Assembly (NCBI GenBank): GCA_002163005.1 | Contig: MAAF01000007.1 | Coordinates: 1-64,000 of the forward strand | From: Colwellia psychrerythraea | GTDB taxonomy: Bacteria; Pseudomonadota; Gammaproteobacteria; Enterobacterales; Alteromonadaceae | Direction of reading: 5' to 3' | Length of the DNA stretch: 64,000 bases | Shown: positions 56,561 through 64,000 of the stretch, in pieces | Numbering within the stretch: the stretch's first letter is position 1 | How the letters are laid out: each line of letters starts with the position of its first letter | Program-made: the position numbers and the translations under genes | Notes under the pieces: generated by a model | Told to the model about the DNA's origin: nothing | The model's database searches: none | What the model saw: the letters and a program-made list of their open reading frames with translations, nothing else

Positions 56561-58171
56561 ATGAAAGCTAAGCAAAGTAACTGTCATTCTACACCAAACA
56601 CTTTTGAGCAAGATCAAATTAGGCAAGGCAAAGCGAGTCAATGTAAAACTTTGATGATACAGGGCACAACTTCTGATGCGGGGAAAACGACGTTAGTGGC
56701 GGGCCTGTGTCGTGTATTTGCAGATTTACACATTAACGTGGCACCATTTAAACCGCAGAACATGGCGCTTAATAGTGCGGTTACTCCTTGTGGCGGTGAA
56801 ATTGGGCGAGCACAAGCGTTGCAAGCTAAAGCGGCGCGCTTAGCGTTAGATGTAGATTTCAATCCTATCTTACTCAAACCTAATAGTGATACGGGCGCGC
56901 AAGTTATTGTTCACGGTAAAGCGCTTATGCATAGAGCATCGTCAAATATGGAGGCTAGTGAGTACCAAGATTATAAAAAAGTGGCTATGCAAGCTGTGCT
57001 CAGCTCACATCAGCGGTTAACACAGCAGTATGATTTGGTTGTTGTTGAAGGCGCAGGAAGTCCTGCAGAGATAAATTTACGCAAGGGTGATATTGCTAAT
57101 ATGGGCTTTGCGGAGGCCGTTGATTGCCCTGTGTTGATTATTGCTGATATTGATAAAGGTGGTGTTTTTGCACAACTCGTTGGTACCTTGATGTTGTTGT
57201 CACAATCCGAGCAAGACAGAGTAGTTGGTTTTGTGATTAATCGCTTTCGCGGTGACATTAAATTACTTGAATCTGGGTTGACATGGTTAGAAGAAAAGAC
57301 CAATAAACCTGTGCTCGGCGTTTTACCCTATTTACACGGCTTAGATATTTCTTCTGAAGATGCATTAGTAACAAAACAGGCGCTCGTAGAAGGGACGTCG
57401 ACTTCATCAAAAGTTCGTATTGTGGTATTAGTTTATCCACATATGAGTAATCATACCGACTTTGATGCTCTGCGCCATCATGAAGATATTGATTGCCAGT
57501 TCCTTTTTGCTAAAGGTTCGAAAGATGAGGTTAATCCAGAAAAAATAGCTATTCCAGCGTGTGATCTCATTATTTTACCTGGTAGCAAGAATGTCCGTAG
57601 TGACCTTGATTTTTTACGTCAACGAGGCTGGGATGACGATATTGCCAAACATTTACGTTATCAAGGCAAGGTGATTGGTGTTTGCGGTGGTTATCAAATG
57701 TTAGGGGAATTGATTGCAGACCCCGAAGGATTAGAAGGACAACCTGGCGTAAGCGAAGGGTTAAGCTATTTTGCGATGAATACCGTTTTAGAGTCGAAAA
57801 AAACCTTAATTAACGTTTCAGGTGTCTTAGAGTTGACGCGACAAAGCGCCGATATTAGTGGGTATGAAATTCATGCCGGTGTGAGCACACTTATTAATGA
57901 TGGAGAGAAATTATCTCACTTACTGACTATCGAAGGTGAGGGACAGGGATTATTAAGTGATGATGGTCAAATTGCAGGTTGTTATCTACATGGATTATTT
58001 GATCAACCCGAGGCATTACAGCTCTTTATGAGTTGGCTTGGCTATGATGTAAGCAAATCACCCAGCATTGAAATACTTGAAGAGCAGGCGATCGAGCGAG
58101 TAAGTCAAGCCTGTCAAACGCACTTAGACATGGTAAAAATAAAACAAATAGTTACAGAATGGTACAAATAA
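56561..58171 (+). CDS. cobQ: Cobyric acid synthase
   Basis: 536 residues from the ATG at 56561, with GAGGAA before it; a TTG at 56546 would swallow that site. It amidates adenosylcobyrinic acid diamide at four positions using glutamine and ATP. The ATP domain starts [20 protein letters not shown], and [15 protein letters not shown] follows. The glutaminase domain carries the nucleophile Cys in [15 protein letters not shown], with the His in [12 protein letters not shown]. It is last in the cobalamin run, 1 bp after cobC. Confidence 0.95.
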   Translation: MKAKQSNCHSTPNTFEQDQIRQGKASQCKTLMIQGTTSDAGKTTLVAGLCRVFADLHINVAPFKPQNMALNSAVTPCGGEIGRAQALQAKAARLALDVDFNPILLKPNSDTGAQVIVHGKALMHRASSNMEASEYQDYKKVAMQAVLSSHQRLTQQYDLVVVEGAGSPAEINLRKGDIANMGFAEAVDCPVLIIADIDKGGVFAQLVGTLMLLSQSEQDRVVGFVINRFRGDIKLLESGLTWLEEKTNKPVLGVLPYLHGLDISSEDALVTKQALVEGTSTSSKVRIVVLVYPHMSNHTDFDALRHHEDIDCQFLFAKGSKDEVNPEKIAIPACDLIILPGSKNVRSDLDFLRQRGWDDDIAKHLRYQGKVIGVCGGYQMLGELIADPEGLEGQPGVSEGLSYFAMNTVLESKKTLINVSGVLELTRQSADISGYEIHAGVSTLINDGEKLSHLLTIEGEGQGLLSDDGQIAGCYLHGLFDQPEALQLFMSWLGYDVSKSPSIEILEEQAIERVSQACQTHLDMVKIKQIVTEWYK

Positions 58172-58307
58172 CCACAGATATATAGTGGTTATTATTTGCT
58201 GTAATGATCTAAATCAATTCATCGTTATATTTACTTGTTAAAATGATCCTATTGGTAATGTTGCCTGCGCTAATAAGGTAACTAATAGTTAGCTAAGGAA
58301 TGACTTA

Positions 58308-58724
58308 ATGTCGAACTTACAAAAAATGTCGAATACAATCAGTGATAAAATAGATGGTAAACCAATAGTTTACTCTTGCTCTGGTTGCTCAAATCTCGCG
58401 CAAATGGCCCATAATATTTCATTAACTCTTGATGGTGACGGTATTGCTGAGATGTCTTGTATAGCTGGTGTTGTGGGTAAAATAGAGCCTATTATGGCGA
58501 TGGCAAAATCAGGTCGACCTATTATAGCTATTGATGGCTGTGGGTTAGGTTGTACAAAAGCTTGTTTAGATAAAAGTGGTATAAAAACAGATCATTACTT
58601 TAAAATTAGCGACTTAGGATTCGAAAAACGTGATAAGTGGGATGACTCTCTTACCGAGAATACCGTTGCCATGAAAAGTGTTTATGCGAATTTAATAGAA
58701 GCGGGTATTGGCTTTGCTCAATAA
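58308..58724 (+). CDS. DGC-domain putative zinc-binding protein
   Basis: 138 residues. It follows the DGC family: VYSCSGCSNLAQMAH near the start, MSCIAGVVGKIEP and the name-giving IAIDGCGLGCTKACLDKSG. Several conserved cysteines could bind zinc. Function is not established. It lies 136 bp after cobQ, in its own transcript or as an extension of the cob run. Confidence 0.85.
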   Translation: MSNLQKMSNTISDKIDGKPIVYSCSGCSNLAQMAHNISLTLDGDGIAEMSCIAGVVGKIEPIMAMAKSGRPIIAIDGCGLGCTKACLDKSGIKTDHYFKISDLGFEKRDKWDDSLTENTVAMKSVYANLIEAGIGFAQ

Positions 58725-58746
58725 GCCTTTTATTAAAGGCTATTTT
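58724..58746 (+). terminator. First hairpin after the DGC gene
   Basis: Stem AGCCTTT / AAAGGCT with a 4-base loop and then ATTTTT. It overlaps the stop codon by one base. Confidence 0.65.
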
Positions 58747-58762
58747 TAGCCTAAAGAACATT

Positions 58763-58797
58763 AAAAAAGCTGCTAAATATCTTGAGCAGCTTTTTTT
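58763..58797. terminator. Second terminator between convergent genes
   Basis: 12-bp stem AAAAAAGCTGCT / AGCAGCTTTTTT with a 10-base loop, followed by T. It can serve the DGC gene on plus and the DUF805-like gene on minus. Confidence 0.8.
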
Positions 58798-58819
58798 ACA
58801 TCTTTTTTTTGGGGAGAAA

Positions 58820-59965
58820 TTATGCGTCTTGATCTAAGAAAGCTGCGTATTGATTGTGCTTACCCAAAACCGCTTGACTGCCTTTAAGAGAAAAACTATA
58901 ACCACATAATGAGAATTTACCGCGAAAAGCTAAAGCTTGTATTAACTCGCCACTATCAAGGGGGGAAAAACTAGCAAAATATTCGCTACCATTTTCAACC
59001 AGTACAGTTAAAGGGCGGATTGAAGAGCCCTTATTAAACTTAATGCTTTGACAACTTTTATCACCGTTTGTTGATAATTGTGACCAGAGCTCGCCATTAG
59101 CAACTTGATCAGCTTGCCAGTGAATAATTACGCCTTGATATTCTGATAAGTATAAATTGAAATTATCAGGCATCGCAAGTAAATGACTTTTATTGATTAG
59201 AATATTTGTGGGTACAGTTTTAGACAATACTTGTGGCTCATTTAACTCAGCATCATTAACCTTTTTCTGTTGCGGGTTGATAGCGTTAATTGCGCTATTA
59301 ACCAGCACTGCGATAAAAATTAGCGATACACTGGCGATAATCCCAAGCTGTAATTTACGGTTACTAAGAAACTTTAAGCGAATAAGCTCGCCAATATCTA
59401 CTTGGTTACTGTCATTTTTATAATCAAACTGGTTGTCTGGTGTAATATCTTGCTCAGCGATAGTTTCATTCATATAAAGCTGTTCACTAGCACCATCAGC
59501 AGCTAACGTTGGCTCGATGCGTTGATTATGCGCTTTTATGACTACGGTCTCTTGTTTAAAGCTACTGAGGTCAACTGGACCGTAATAGCCCAAAATGTAA
59601 TTATTTTTTTCTTTTGCATTTTTACTCGGGTAGGTAAGCAGCAGGGCTGTACTTAATGTAGGTAAAATTAATAAGTAATAACTACCACTATTTTCAATAA
59701 ATAAACTCAGTACACCGGTAAGGAGAAGTAGAGCCCCAGGCACTAATTGCCAATTTTTATTAAGTTTAGCGTCATGTAATCGTCGCTTAGTACTGCAGCT
59801 CAATACAAGGGTTAAAATTAAAAGAATGGTAAAACTGACTACCAAGTAGTTAGAAAAAATTGCAGAGCAAAAGATAAAGCCCAAAATAGCAATGATTGAT
59901 GTTGTAAAAAACCGACTACGATCATCAAACCCTTTTAGACAAAAAACTGCTTGTAAAAATGGCAC
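58820..59965 (-). CDS. DUF805-like membrane protein with extra C-terminal domain
   Basis: 381 residues. The N-terminal part (about 1-125) looks like DUF805: FDDRSRFFTTSIIAILGF, two or more membrane segments and the typical TKRRLHDAKLNKNW. A polar stretch follows, another membrane segment lies near 206-226 (QLGIIASVSLIFIAVLVNSA), and the last 150 residues form an outer domain. The outer domain has two cysteines (SCQSIKF, SLCGYSFSL). DUF805 function is unknown. Confidence 0.65.
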   Translation of the reverse strand: MPFLQAVFCLKGFDDRSRFFTTSIIAILGFIFCSAIFSNYLVVSFTILLILTLVLSCSTKRRLHDAKLNKNWQLVPGALLLLTGVLSLFIENSGSYYLLILPTLSTALLLTYPSKNAKEKNNYILGYYGPVDLSSFKQETVVIKAHNQRIEPTLAADGASEQLYMNETIAEQDITPDNQFDYKNDSNQVDIGELIRLKFLSNRKLQLGIIASVSLIFIAVLVNSAINAINPQQKKVNDAELNEPQVLSKTVPTNILINKSHLLAMPDNFNLYLSEYQGVIIHWQADQVANGELWSQLSTNGDKSCQSIKFNKGSSIRPLTVLVENGSEYFASFSPLDSGELIQALAFRGKFSLCGYSFSLKGSQAVLGKHNQYAAFLDQDA

Positions 59966-59989
59966 AAAAACTCCAAAAGATAGATTGGG

Positions 59990-60021
59990 CTAGGTGTTTG
60001 CTATTTATTAGCATAACACCT
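59990..60021 (-). terminator. Hairpin after the DUF3301 gene
   Basis: TAGGTGTT / AACACCTA with an inner TGCTA / TAGCA pairing. It lies about 60 bp beyond the DUF3301 stop on the minus strand. The T tract is missing, so termination is uncertain. Confidence 0.4.
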
Positions 60022-60081
60022 AATTAATAGTATTTATGACTTAACAATAACCATAATAATGGTTCATTATAGAGGTCAGGA

Positions 60082-60384
60082 TTAATTCACTCGGTAAGCG
60101 GGTAAATCTACTTTCCCTAGCTTTAAGCCATAAAGTGTTAGGCAGCCCTGGTTGTTTGATTCACCGTCACCGCTAAAGTCAAAATCAAAAACGCTATAAA
60201 TACAGAGACCGTGTTGCTTGGTAAACTTTACTCGGCTTGAGCGTCGAGCCAGTGAAATAAACTGCAAACCACCGTCTTTACAGTAACGATGAACATGGCG
60301 TTTAGCTGCTTCAGAGACTTGTCTTAAGTAAACAAAGTACCAGCAAAATAAACAAAAAAGTAATAAATAATAAATATTTTCCAT
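60082..60384 (-). CDS. DUF3301 protein
   Basis: 100 residues with one N-terminal membrane segment (IYYLLLFCLFCWYFVY), then a basic region (AKRHVHRYCKDGG, RRSSRVKFTKQ) and FDFDFSGDGESNNQGCLTLY. It fits DUF3301, a family found beside DUF3549 and yqcC-truC in gammaproteobacteria. Function unknown. It follows the DUF3549 gene by 12 bp. Confidence 0.85.
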   Translation of the reverse strand: MENIYYLLLFCLFCWYFVYLRQVSEAAKRHVHRYCKDGGLQFISLARRSSRVKFTKQHGLCIYSVFDFDFSGDGESNNQGCLTLYGLKLGKVDLPAYRVN

Positions 60385-60396
60385 AAGTGATAATAC

Positions 60397-61449
60397 CTAA
60401 GCTTGGCTAAACAACTGCCCAATGGCTTGTGCTAATGCCGGTGAGCGATTTTCACTACGAATACATTGGAAAGCGACGGGTCTAATTAATGGAATGGTCA
60501 CTAAATCTTTAAAAATGCTAGAAAACAAAGTTAAGTCCTTATGGCTGAGTAAATGTTCAAAATAACACATAAGTGTTTTTTCATCAGCTAACACCTGCCA
60601 GCATCTTCCAGATAAAGTGATGAGTAATTCGCTACTTACTCGTTTTTTGCTCAAAAGTTGTTCTACGACTTTTTTCACATGAATATGGTGACTATTGGCT
60701 GCAAGTGCTCGTAGTAACTGTATTGCTTTTGAAGATGCTTCTGGGCTTGCTAGTGCGCTTTCTAATGCGGCTACCAGTGCGTCAATTAAAGCAACACAGT
60801 ATTGCTCATTTTCTAAGGCGCTACAAACAGGGGAAAGTACTTCCTCAGGTAAATGCGGTAGCGCGTTGAGTAACAACTCGCTATGATTATCTTGCTTTAT
60901 TCTAGCAATAAAGTCTGTAATACCTTGTACGCCGACATCTTGCCAGTTATTCCAATTTGAGCCATGGCTGAGATATTGTTTAAAAGGTGAGAAATACTCA
61001 CTAGGTTGTTGTTTTAAATCAACCTTTATTTTGCTATTTAAGCTAGCTAATTTATATTGTGCTGGAGTGAAAAGGTAAGGATTACTGCTGAGTAATTCTT
61101 CCTGTTTTTTAGAGGTTTCTTGAGTTAAGTCAGCGCCTAAAGCCTCAACAATAATAGCAATAAAGTGGTTTCTTGCCCCTTGGTTTAATAAGCCGCGTTC
61201 ATCAAGCGGTAATTTCAATAGCCATAAATATGGCTGCGAAGATTGTTTCTGCCAAAAGGCTATAGCAATACAAGCACACCCTTGAGTTGGGGTAGGGTAG
61301 GGTAATTGATTTAATTCAACCTTTTCAAATTGTTCTTTAGGTAATTTACTGACTAGTCGACCAATATCATAAAGGCGATATTGAGAACCTGAAAGTTTAA
61401 GTAATTCTGATAGGGTAGCTATGTTCGTTGCTGGTGCTGTGTCAGTCAT
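60397..61449 (-). CDS. DUF3549 protein
   Basis: 350 residues. The start LSELLKLSGSQYRLYDIGRL and the YPTPTQGCACIAIAFWQKQ run fit DUF3549. The C-terminal half is alpha-helical and repeats short helices like a HEAT-type array. No signal peptide or membrane segment. It is divergent from yqcC-truC. Function unknown. Confidence 0.85.
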   Translation of the reverse strand: MTDTAPATNIATLSELLKLSGSQYRLYDIGRLVSKLPKEQFEKVELNQLPYPTPTQGCACIAIAFWQKQSSQPYLWLLKLPLDERGLLNQGARNHFIAIIVEALGADLTQETSKKQEELLSSNPYLFTPAQYKLASLNSKIKVDLKQQPSEYFSPFKQYLSHGSNWNNWQDVGVQGITDFIARIKQDNHSELLLNALPHLPEEVLSPVCSALENEQYCVALIDALVAALESALASPEASSKAIQLLRALAANSHHIHVKKVVEQLLSKKRVSSELLITLSGRCWQVLADEKTLMCYFEHLLSHKDLTLFSSIFKDLVTIPLIRPVAFQCIRSENRSPALAQAIGQLFSQA

Positions 61450-61582
61450 AAAATCAATAGTATTGCTGCTTGTTATAGCGCCTTATTATAAGGATAATGG
61501 CGCCATTAACATAGTAAAACTATTTACCTTAACTAATTGACCTTCACTAATCACCTTAAAGAACGACTTTCAATAGTCACAA

Positions 61583-61921
61583 ATGATGATAAAAATAGAT
61601 TTTGAACAAACGACTGCTTTACTTGATGAGTTAGCACAAACACTAAAATTACTTAACCTTTGGCAAACTGAGCAGCCTAATGCCACAGAGCTTGCTAGTA
61701 GCGCACCTTTTTGCTGTGATACTTTAGCATTTGAGCAGTGGTTACAGTTTATATTTATTCCCAAGCTAACGCTGATGGTAAATCAACAACAATCATTGCC
61801 AACTAAAATTTCTTTAACGCCAATGGCTGAAGAAGCTTTTAATCACTTATCTGTTAATGCAAAGCCTTTGTTTGATGTTATTCAAAAAATAGATAAAAAA
61901 TTAACAGAACAAGGCAAATAA
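61583..61921 (+). CDS. yqcC: YqcC family protein (DUF446)
   Basis: 112 residues, small and helical. Features of the family: the start FEQTTALLDELAQTLKLLNL, the CDTLAFEQWLQFIFIPKLTL run and PMAEEAFNHL at the end. Function unknown, but it stands just before truC in nearly all gammaproteobacteria, and here only 3 bp separate them. Confidence 0.9.
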   Translation: MMIKIDFEQTTALLDELAQTLKLLNLWQTEQPNATELASSAPFCCDTLAFEQWLQFIFIPKLTLMVNQQQSLPTKISLTPMAEEAFNHLSVNAKPLFDVIQKIDKKLTEQGK

Positions 61922-61924
61922 CTG

Positions 61925-62821
61925 ATGACCGATATGCATAACGTTACGCTAGAGGCAGCTCTCACTGCGAATATAGAGCCTGAAAAACCAGTGCTTAATA
62001 TTCTCTATCAAGACGAGTTTATGGTAGCGGTTGATAAGCCTGCAGGCCTATTTGTTCATCGAAGTTATATGGATAAGGATGAAATTTATTTTGCTTTACA
62101 ATTAGTTCGTGATCAAGTTGGGCAGTATGTTTATCCTGTTCATCGGCTAGATAGACCAACATCAGGAGTACTTCTTTTTGCTTTAACTAAAGATGTTGCT
62201 ACTAAGCTAAGCGAAGCTTTTGCCAATAAAAGCAGCCAAGCTAAACTTATATCAAAATCTGAGGTTAACAGTCAGAAAATACAGCCGGATAATGTCGAAG
62301 AACACACGATTGATAAAAATATCGATGATAGTGATTTAGCGATGGTGAAAACATATTATGCCTTAGCACGTGGCTATTTATCGGTACCGGCAGACTTAAT
62401 TGATCATCCATTGAAAGAAAAGCTAGATAAGTTGGGGGATAAAGATGTTAGCCGTGACAAACCAGCACAATCTGCCCAGAGTTACTATCAAGTAAAGCAG
62501 CAAGGTTGTTTGCCAATAAAAGTCGGTAAGTTTGATAGCGTGCGTTATTCCTTAATTGAAGTACGTCCTATTACGGGGAGACGTCATCAAATTCGTCGTC
62601 ACTTAGCCCATCTACGCCATCCTATTTTAGGCGACATCAACTATGGCGATAATAAGCAAAACCCATTTTTTATAGAACACTTTGGTTTCAAACGATTAAT
62701 GTTAATAGCCAAGTCATTAGAATTTAATCACCCCATCAGTAATGAAAGAATTAAAATATCAGCACCGTTTGACGAGCAATGGCAACAGGTTTTTGGCACG
62801 TTTCAATGGCCATTAATCTAA
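61925..62821 (+). CDS. truC: tRNA pseudouridine(65) synthase TruC
   Basis: 298 residues, longer than the E. coli enzyme of about 260. It modifies U65 in some tRNAs. Catalytic Asp in YPVHRLDRPTSGVLLFALTK. VDKPAGLFVHRS and TGRRHQIRRHLAHLRHPILG are also typical. An acidic and polar insert of about 35 residues (from SSQAKLISKSEVNSQK to DKNIDDSDLAM, about 98-138) lies before TYYALARGYL, and explains the extra length. Confidence 0.92.
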   Translation: MTDMHNVTLEAALTANIEPEKPVLNILYQDEFMVAVDKPAGLFVHRSYMDKDEIYFALQLVRDQVGQYVYPVHRLDRPTSGVLLFALTKDVATKLSEAFANKSSQAKLISKSEVNSQKIQPDNVEEHTIDKNIDDSDLAMVKTYYALARGYLSVPADLIDHPLKEKLDKLGDKDVSRDKPAQSAQSYYQVKQQGCLPIKVGKFDSVRYSLIEVRPITGRRHQIRRHLAHLRHPILGDINYGDNKQNPFFIEHFGFKRLMLIAKSLEFNHPISNERIKISAPFDEQWQQVFGTFQWPLI

Positions 62822-62891
62822 GCGACCGCTTATATCGTTTGTTCAGTAATGATTGGATGTCATTTAAGTTGTAGGGATTAGTGCGGGTTTA

Positions 62892-62938
62892 TATACCCAA
62901 GCAACTTGAAGATGCGTGCTTCAGGACGCTTGGGTATA
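62892..62938. repeat. Short palindromic repeat (family member 5)
   Basis: 47 bp from TATACCCAAGCAACTTGAAG to GACGCTTGGGTATA. It looks like one end of the long element (through TTCAGGACGC) closed directly by the opposite tip TTGGGTATA. It lies between the convergent genes truC and the cyclo-ligase gene, where it may also act as a hairpin. Confidence 0.85.
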
Positions 62939-62963
62939 ACACGGTAAACCTACTAAGAACGCT

Positions 62964-63542
62964 CTAAATGAAACGATAGCTTTTACTCGGTGTTATTATT
63001 TCGGGTAAGGGGACATCCCAACTTTCTATCGGCACACTTTCTACCAGCTGACAGTCATGCGCTAGTCCAATGGGATAAAGTTTTGTCTGTTGCCAGTGAG
63101 CTAGGCTTCTGTCATAAAATCCGCCACCCATACCTAATCTTGCTCCTGAGTTATCAAAAGCAACTAAGGGCGTACAAATAATATCAAGCTGGTCTAGAGG
63201 GCAAACCATAGTGACATCTAATTGGGGCTCTAAAATGCCATATTGATTGCTAACTAGTTTAGTGTCTTGCTGATAATGCAAAAAAAGTAAGTTTCCCTTG
63301 CTGAAAGGATGTACTACCGGTAAGTAAACATCCTTTTCATTCTGCCAACACCAATCTATAAAGTTCGCAGTTGATAATTCTCCATCATTACCTAAGTAGA
63401 TTGCAATACGCTTAGCTTGCAATATCTCACTATGAATCGACAACCTTGCTGTTAAATCAGTCTCAGCATTAAATTGCTCAGTGATTGATAGTGCATTACG
63501 TCGTTGTCTGATTTTTTTTCGCAATTGTGAACGAGTATTCAT
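62964..63542 (-). CDS. ygfA: 5-formyltetrahydrofolate cyclo-ligase
   Basis: 192 residues. It turns 5-formyl-THF into 5,10-methenyl-THF with ATP. Motifs: LRKKIRQRRNALSITEQ at the start, IAIYLGNDGELSTANF, and the ATP site in LVAFDNSGARLGMGGGFYDRSL. Many relatives carry 6S RNA just upstream of this gene; only about 150 bp lie upstream here and no 6S-like structure was found. Confidence 0.94.
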   Translation of the reverse strand: MNTRSQLRKKIRQRRNALSITEQFNAETDLTARLSIHSEILQAKRIAIYLGNDGELSTANFIDWCWQNEKDVYLPVVHPFSKGNLLFLHYQQDTKLVSNQYGILEPQLDVTMVCPLDQLDIICTPLVAFDNSGARLGMGGGFYDRSLAHWQQTKLYPIGLAHDCQLVESVPIESWDVPLPEIITPSKSYRFI

Positions 63543-63623
63543 TAGGGGATTACCATTAATTCGTTATCTGCTAATAATTATCTACTATTATTACCTACAT
63601 TAACATCTGCTTTAATATCAGTT

Positions 63624-63662
63624 TTAAAAAATAAAAAAGCTGAGAGATTGCTCACCCAGCTT
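63624..63662 (-). terminator. Terminator after the peptide transporter gene
   Basis: On the minus strand AAGCTG / CAGCTT pairs with an inner GAG / CTC, followed by a run rich in T (TTTTTTATTTTTT). It lies 33 bp beyond the transporter stop. Confidence 0.75.
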
Positions 63663-63694
63663 AATAGTATTTTTGTACTTGTAACTATTATTAA

Positions 63695-64000
63695 TTAGTT
63701 ATGAGTTTCAGTAACACCTTCGTGAGTGCCGGTAACCGATATCTCTTCTTCGATTTTTTCTTCTAAGTCAGATGTATTATCGCCTTCTGCACCATGCATC
63801 CACTCTACTAATTTTCCAGCAGATAAAAAGATAATCACACCAGTAATCAATGCAGCAAGACCAACACCCATAAAGATATTAGCAGCATTGTCGACCATCT
63901 CTTGACCTTCACCAACAAATGAACCAATAAAGCCAGCTAGTTTGTTTGATAATGCGGTAAATAAGAACCAAATCCCCATTAATACAGAGGTAAATTTAAG
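63695..64000 (-). CDS. Peptide MFS transporter (POT family), C-terminal part
   Basis: The frame is open to the window edge; the last 102 codons are present (63695-64000). The visible part starts LKFTSVLMGIWFLFTALSNK and continues LAGFIGSFVGEG, then a last membrane segment (AANIFMGVGLAALITGVIIF). This run is typical for the end of proton-dependent oligopeptide transporters. An acidic tail (DNTSDLEEKIEEEI) closes the protein. An ATG at 63977-63979 is inside the gene and is not its start. Confidence 0.85.
   Translation of the reverse strand, partial: LKFTSVLMGIWFLFTALSNKLAGFIGSFVGEGQEMVDNAANIFMGVGLAALITGVIIFLSAGKLVEWMHGAEGDNTSDLEEKIEEEISVTGTHEGVTETHN

Noticed and set aside
63543-63694. Possible 6S RNA upstream of the formyl-THF cyclo-ligase gene
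   Set aside because: The gap is only about 150 bp, and it holds a terminator; no long closed stem with a central bubble is seen.

Overview
The window is AT-rich chromosomal DNA from a marine gammaproteobacterium of the Alteromonadales, most likely Colwelliaceae (Colwellia or a close relative). The basis is gene content and order: yggS-proC-yggT-rdgB-hemW, pilT-pilU, yqcC-truC, a DUF3549/DUF3301 pair, PurL, MltF, and a TonB-dependent laminarin locus with SapC, cupin and halogenase genes. The genus is inferred. No rRNA, tRNA, CRISPR array, phage or transposase gene was seen.

Region 1 (1-20912) holds a beta-1,3-glucan (laminarin) utilisation locus lying between ybaB and recR, which are normally adjacent. 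It encodes a TonB-dependent receptor, a surface GH16 laminarinase, a lipoprotein GH3 glucosidase, a GPH symporter, a GH1 beta-glucosidase, a glucose transporter, glucokinase and a LacI-type regulator. Perfect palindromes ATGTAAGCGCTTACAT or near copies sit in the two divergent control regions, so the LacI protein probably runs the locus. Behind the receptor follow SapC, JmjC-cupin and tryptophan-halogenase-like genes and a secreted polysaccharide deacetylase. A CBM9-like secreted protein faces the other way.

Region 2 (20972-32613) has yciH, etfBA and ETF-quinone oxidoreductase with PsrA-like operators between them, a YggN-like protein with a FapA/DUF342 protein, a CinA protein, a DapA that looks plant-type, an RluA-family pseudouridine synthase and two unknown small genes.

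Region 3 (32717-44076) has an RraB-like protein, a small CxxC protein, a decayed nitroreductase gene carrying a short palindromic repeat, purL, mltF, a 46-residue gene behind a near-perfect Pho box, and a PP2C phosphatase with a membrane Ser/Thr kinase.

Region 4 (44077-52871) is tadA, hemW, rdgB, a DUF4426 gene, yggT, proC and yggS on the minus strand, then pilT and pilU. Three long copies of a 265-268 bp palindrome-ended repeat are spread here, and two short derivatives lie at 33507 and 62892.

Region 5 (53153-64000) is a late cobalamin cluster (cobT, cobS, cobU, cobC, cobQ) followed by a DGC zinc protein, a DUF805-like membrane protein, DUF3301, DUF3549, yqcC-truC, 5-formyl-THF cyclo-ligase, and the C-terminal end of a POT peptide transporter cut by the window edge.
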